This document shows positions 61,386 to 64,000 of a DNA stretch of 64,000 nucleotides, piece by piece. The stretch's first letter is position 1; every line of letters starts with the position of its first letter. Location of the stretch: positions 1,798,001 through 1,862,000 of the forward strand of contig NZ_CP031115.1 in NCBI RefSeq assembly GCF_003568865.1, in the 5' to 3' direction. Both the position numbers and the translations under genes were made by a program. Source of the DNA: Rubrobacter indicoceani. Lineage in GTDB: Bacteria > Actinomycetota > Rubrobacteria > Rubrobacterales > Rubrobacteraceae. Under the pieces are notes generated by a model, which was not told the origin of the DNA, did not search any database, and saw only the letters and a list, made by a program, of their open reading frames with translations.

Positions 61386-63910
61386 ATGGTGAACCCGACC
61401 CGGTCTTCGCCGCCCTCGCTATCTACTCTACCGTTCCCGCAGTTTGCGTTGGTTGCGTAGGTAGCGTTGGCGGAAGCATGGTCTCCGGGCTGTTCTCTCT
61501 CGGACTTGCCGTTGGTCTCGTCATCGCGGGCGCGGTAGTCGGCTTCGGGGTCTACGGTAACAACGGCACCAACGGCGTTTTTCGGGCTTTCTTTCTCCGA
61601 GTCAGCGTTGGTTGCGTAGGTAGCGTTGGTGGAGGTGTCTTCATTACCTACGCTACCAACCCTACCTACGCTATTTTCTTGCAGGACTTTTAGTTCGAGC
61701 CTGATAACCTTCTCCTTGCCACGCCATCCGAAGCCCACTTGCAGCGCGGCGGAGCGTGTGGCGAGCTTTCTGATGGCCTGGCTGAGTTCCTTTGGTCTCT
61801 CGGGAAGCGCCTCGCAGCCTGTGTCTTCCAGCTCGCGGTGGAGTTCGGTCGCGGTTATCTCAAGGCGTCCGCCCGCAGTCTCGATCAGCTCCTTGAGGTA
61901 AGCACCGAGAACGTCGAGCGGATCCGGTGAGGAAAGCTCCTCGTAGACACGCTTCGCATGGACCTTGAAGTACATTAGTAGCCTTGCGGCGGCCTCCACG
62001 TCCTCAACCTCGATGCAGTTCGCCTCCGGGTTCCGGCACACGGCCAGCAAGAGCGAGAGGCGGGCGAGGTATCCCCGGAGCTTTGCCCACACCCCTTCGA
62101 GCCTGGCCGGGAAACCCGGCTCCATCGCCTCCGCTCCGAGGGCGTTGATCTCAGAGGCGAAGACCCGTTTTGCCCCGGTCGTGAGGCGCAGAGGCTTGGG
62201 TTTTGGATCGCCGTTCTCGTCGGTGGCAAGGGTGAGGACTGCGAGGCTCTCGTAGAGTGTGGCGTATTTCTGTTCCGCCTCCTGACTCACCTCGTGGTCG
62301 GTGAAACGTATTTGTCTGGATTCGGGGTAGGCAAAAAGGAAACGGTCGGTAAGGCCGTCTTCCGATCCGGCTCCCAGCTCGGAGAGCATGGCGGGCTGTA
62401 TGCCTCCGAAGAGAGAGACGAAGGGTTTGGCGACGATGATCGGCTCTCCCTGACGGCTTTTCCTATCAACAACGACCTCATCCCCCGACCAGAACGAGAG
62501 CCAGTGCTGCCTGTCCGATCCCTTCCCCCCCTTGTACTGGTCCATGGAACGAACCCACCCGGAGAGTTCGTCCTTATAGACGAGAAGCCCCCGAGGGTTG
62601 TCCTCCAGGATGGAGACGAGGGCCTCGACGGTGGTATCCGAGGCGACGGAGCGTTCCATGGTCGGCGGGGTCGGTTCTTCCGGCGCTGGCTCAGAGTTCT
62701 TGCGGGCTGTACGCTGCTCGACCTCCCACTCCCGGACCTCCTGTTTCCAGACCTCTTTTCCCTCGGCGTAGTTTTTGCCGAACCCACGCTGACGCTCGAA
62801 GGCGGGTTTCCTGGCGAGCTTGGCCGCCGGGGTCTTCATGGCTCCGGGGCTCGCGACGACGGCCACGAAGAGAGCGGCGTACTCTCGCCAGCCTCCTTTT
62901 ATCTGAATGATGCGGCTCGTGCCGATGGCACTGCTGAGGGTGGCGAGCATCGGGAGAGCCACCAACTCGGGAGCGCAGCCGAGGGCGGCTTCGGACTCGG
63001 AAATTAAAGGCCGACAGGATGCGGGCATGGCGTCGGTTGGGAATTCTACGGTTTGAGACAGCGGCGGCGGGGATCCAACCGCGAGTTGTCTCGTGTCGTT
63101 CGCGCTACAAGAGTAAAACTCGCTCGTCCCGGAGAGAGCGCGAGCGATGGTGCGGCGACGGTAGTCCTTGCGGTTCCACTTGTCTCTCACGAGGTTGGAC
63201 CGGGAGAAGAGATCCTCTATGCGCTCTTCGTCGGGGCCGCACCAGAAGGCGAGCATGGAGACGAGGGCGAGGTCGGCCTCTGAGTCCGATGCGTAGCCGG
63301 TGCGGTCGCCTTCCCAGAGGCGGATAAACCTGTTTCCGTTCGCGGAGGAGATGGCGCGGCGCAGGATCTCGTCGTCGGAGAGGCCGTTCGGCGCGTGGCC
63401 GTTTCGGGGAGGCTCGGGCGGGAAGAGCTTCCGGTGCAGCCTGTCTATCTCTCTCTGACGGGCTTCGGTGCGGGCCGGGGTTCCGGGGAGCCTGTCTCCG
63501 GTTACGGTGAAGAAACGGCCCCGATCGTAGAGTTCGATGCGCCCCTTGCGGTTTCCGCCCCCGGGCAGCGTCGCACGGACGATAATGTGAATGCCTGTGC
63601 CGCTCGGAGATAGTTCGGTGTAGGAGTCGAGGTCGTCTACGATCTCCCTCGCCCACGACCCTACCTCTCCAGTGTCCGGGTTTACACATGAGTCGAGGTC
63701 CACGCCCAAGAACGGGTCCTGTTCGGTGAAGACGAAGCCGACGCCGTCGTAGTCCGGGGCGGCGCGTCTTACTTCGGAGAGCGTCGTCCACGTACTCGGG
63801 TCGTCGGTGCGGGCGCGTCGTCCGGTGGTCGGGGAGTACGGGACTTTGGTCTTTTTGCCGCCGGACCTATCTTCGTATCGCCAGCAGATCCACTGCGCGA
63901 AGTCTTTCAT
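61382..63910 (-). CDS. Primase / DUF3987 replication protein
   Basis: 842 residues from ATG 63910 with GAGGAGG upstream. N-terminal primase-polymerase-like part: GVDLDSC (D71-x-D73) and SGTGIHI (H108), then a helical linker. Central DUF3987 helicase-like part: a P-loop variant SPGAMKT, LLVYKDELSGWV as the Walker B-like element and SLFGGIQP. The C-terminal ~90 residues (NATYATNA repeats) are low complexity and encoded by iteron-like repeats. Proteins of this class initiate replication of phages and integrative elements. Usual fold order and length fit. Confidence 0.85.
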   Translation of the reverse strand: MKDFAQWICWRYEDRSGGKKTKVPYSPTTGRRARTDDPSTWTTLSEVRRAAPDYDGVGFVFTEQDPFLGVDLDSCVNPDTGEVGSWAREIVDDLDSYTELSPSGTGIHIIVRATLPGGGNRKGRIELYDRGRFFTVTGDRLPGTPARTEARQREIDRLHRKLFPPEPPRNGHAPNGLSDDEILRRAISSANGNRFIRLWEGDRTGYASDSEADLALVSMLAFWCGPDEERIEDLFSRSNLVRDKWNRKDYRRRTIARALSGTSEFYSCSANDTRQLAVGSPPPLSQTVEFPTDAMPASCRPLISESEAALGCAPELVALPMLATLSSAIGTSRIIQIKGGWREYAALFVAVVASPGAMKTPAAKLARKPAFERQRGFGKNYAEGKEVWKQEVREWEVEQRTARKNSEPAPEEPTPPTMERSVASDTTVEALVSILEDNPRGLLVYKDELSGWVRSMDQYKGGKGSDRQHWLSFWSGDEVVVDRKSRQGEPIIVAKPFVSLFGGIQPAMLSELGAGSEDGLTDRFLFAYPESRQIRFTDHEVSQEAEQKYATLYESLAVLTLATDENGDPKPKPLRLTTGAKRVFASEINALGAEAMEPGFPARLEGVWAKLRGYLARLSLLLAVCRNPEANCIEVEDVEAAARLLMYFKVHAKRVYEELSSPDPLDVLGAYLKELIETAGGRLEITATELHRELEDTGCEALPERPKELSQAIRKLATRSAALQVGFGWRGKEKVIRLELKVLQENSVGRVGSVGNEDTSTNATYATNADSEKESPKNAVGAVVTVDPEADYRARDDETNGKSEREQPGDHASANATYATNANCGNGRVDSEGGEDRVGFTI
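61455..61671. repeat. Three iteron-like repeats inside the primase gene
   Basis: GCGTAGGTAGCGTTGG occurs exactly at 61455-61470 and 61614-61629; an inverted copy with one mismatch lies at 61656-61671. The two direct copies sit in a 25-bp identical context (61446-61470 and 61605-61629). They lie near the 3' end of the replication gene, a position used for origins inside initiator genes in phages such as lambda. Confidence 0.7.
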
Positions 63911-64000
63911 CTCGTCCTCCTCGTCCGTGGGTTGTAGCGGGCTTCGAGGAGGGCGGCGCGTTCTCTCGCCGCCTGCGTCGCGGCTTGCCAGTCGCGTCTA
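63907..64000 (-). CDS. C-terminus of an upstream gene (partial)
   Basis: A reading frame enters from the right window edge and ends at TGA 63907-63909, overlapping the primase ATG. The visible ~30 residues are Arg/Ala-rich (DWQAATQAARERAALLEARY) and end in a basic tail. No assignment possible. Confidence 0.5.
   Translation of the reverse strand, partial: RRDWQAATQAARERAALLEARYNPRTRRTR

Noticed and set aside
35443-64000. CRISPR array in the defence island
   Set aside because: No regularly spaced repeats and no cas-like genes were seen.

Overview
The window is high-GC bacterial DNA with very compact, overlapping operons, frequent GTG and TTG starts, and an actinobacterial gene set (RarA, ClpS, a RpoD-type sigma factor, two Mrp antiporter gene clusters, HD-GYP proteins). 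I infer an actinobacterium, possibly of the Rubrobacter type. No rRNA or species marker in the window proves this.

Chromosomal backbone, 1-35442. The left end has a PhoU/TrkA-C protein cut by the window edge, two membrane glycosyltransferase-like genes, a decayed coding remnant, rarA, two small metalloprotease genes, a SRPBCC/TatA-like pair, a coiled-coil protein, a redoxin-fold protein without its catalytic cysteine, and a GT4 glycosyltransferase. Positions 11.3-24.4 kb hold two Mrp (Mnh) cation/proton antiporter operons pointing at each other. The plus-strand operon is unusual: E-F-G-(A C-terminal part fused to B)-C followed by three separate NuoL/M/N-like subunits. The minus-strand operon is the canonical ABCDEFG set. 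Next come moaA, two membrane HD-GYP proteins with degenerate catalytic sites, a pair of tandem 8-codon ORFs, an MFS exporter, acuC-clpS, a Dabb protein, an EamA transporter, a sigma factor behind a near-consensus promoter, and tRNA-Lys, tRNA-Glu and tRNA-Val.

Integrated island, about 35443 to beyond 64000. It appears to start at the 3' end of tRNA-Val. It carries a Phd/RelE toxin-antitoxin pair, a tyrosine integrase with a DUF6788-like partner, a DprA/SLOG-like gene, and a long defence block. The minus-strand part of that block has an uncharacterised cytoplasmic-plus-membrane pair, a degenerate M41-like protein, a HEPN-like protein, and a SIR2 protein with an upstream partner. Two related ~120-nt intergenic elements (38483-38604 and 44944-45067) flank it. 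The plus-strand part is a three-gene operon: a nuclease-methyltransferase, a PLD-SNF2 helicase and a CoiA-like nuclease. A 1.3-kilo-residue defence-associated SIR2 protein follows on the minus strand. The far end is a replication-type module on the minus strand: a primase/DUF3987 protein with internal iteron-like repeats, a TubC-N-like protein, small proteins, and a DUF457 membrane domain fused to a thermonuclease. No second attachment site was found, so the right island end is probably outside the window.

The most promising novel signals are the tandem octapeptide ORFs at 29402-29521, which differ by silent changes; the methyltransferase/PLD-helicase/CoiA operon; and the paired structured elements flanking the SIR2/HEPN block. 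All functions are from reading motifs by eye; no database search was run.
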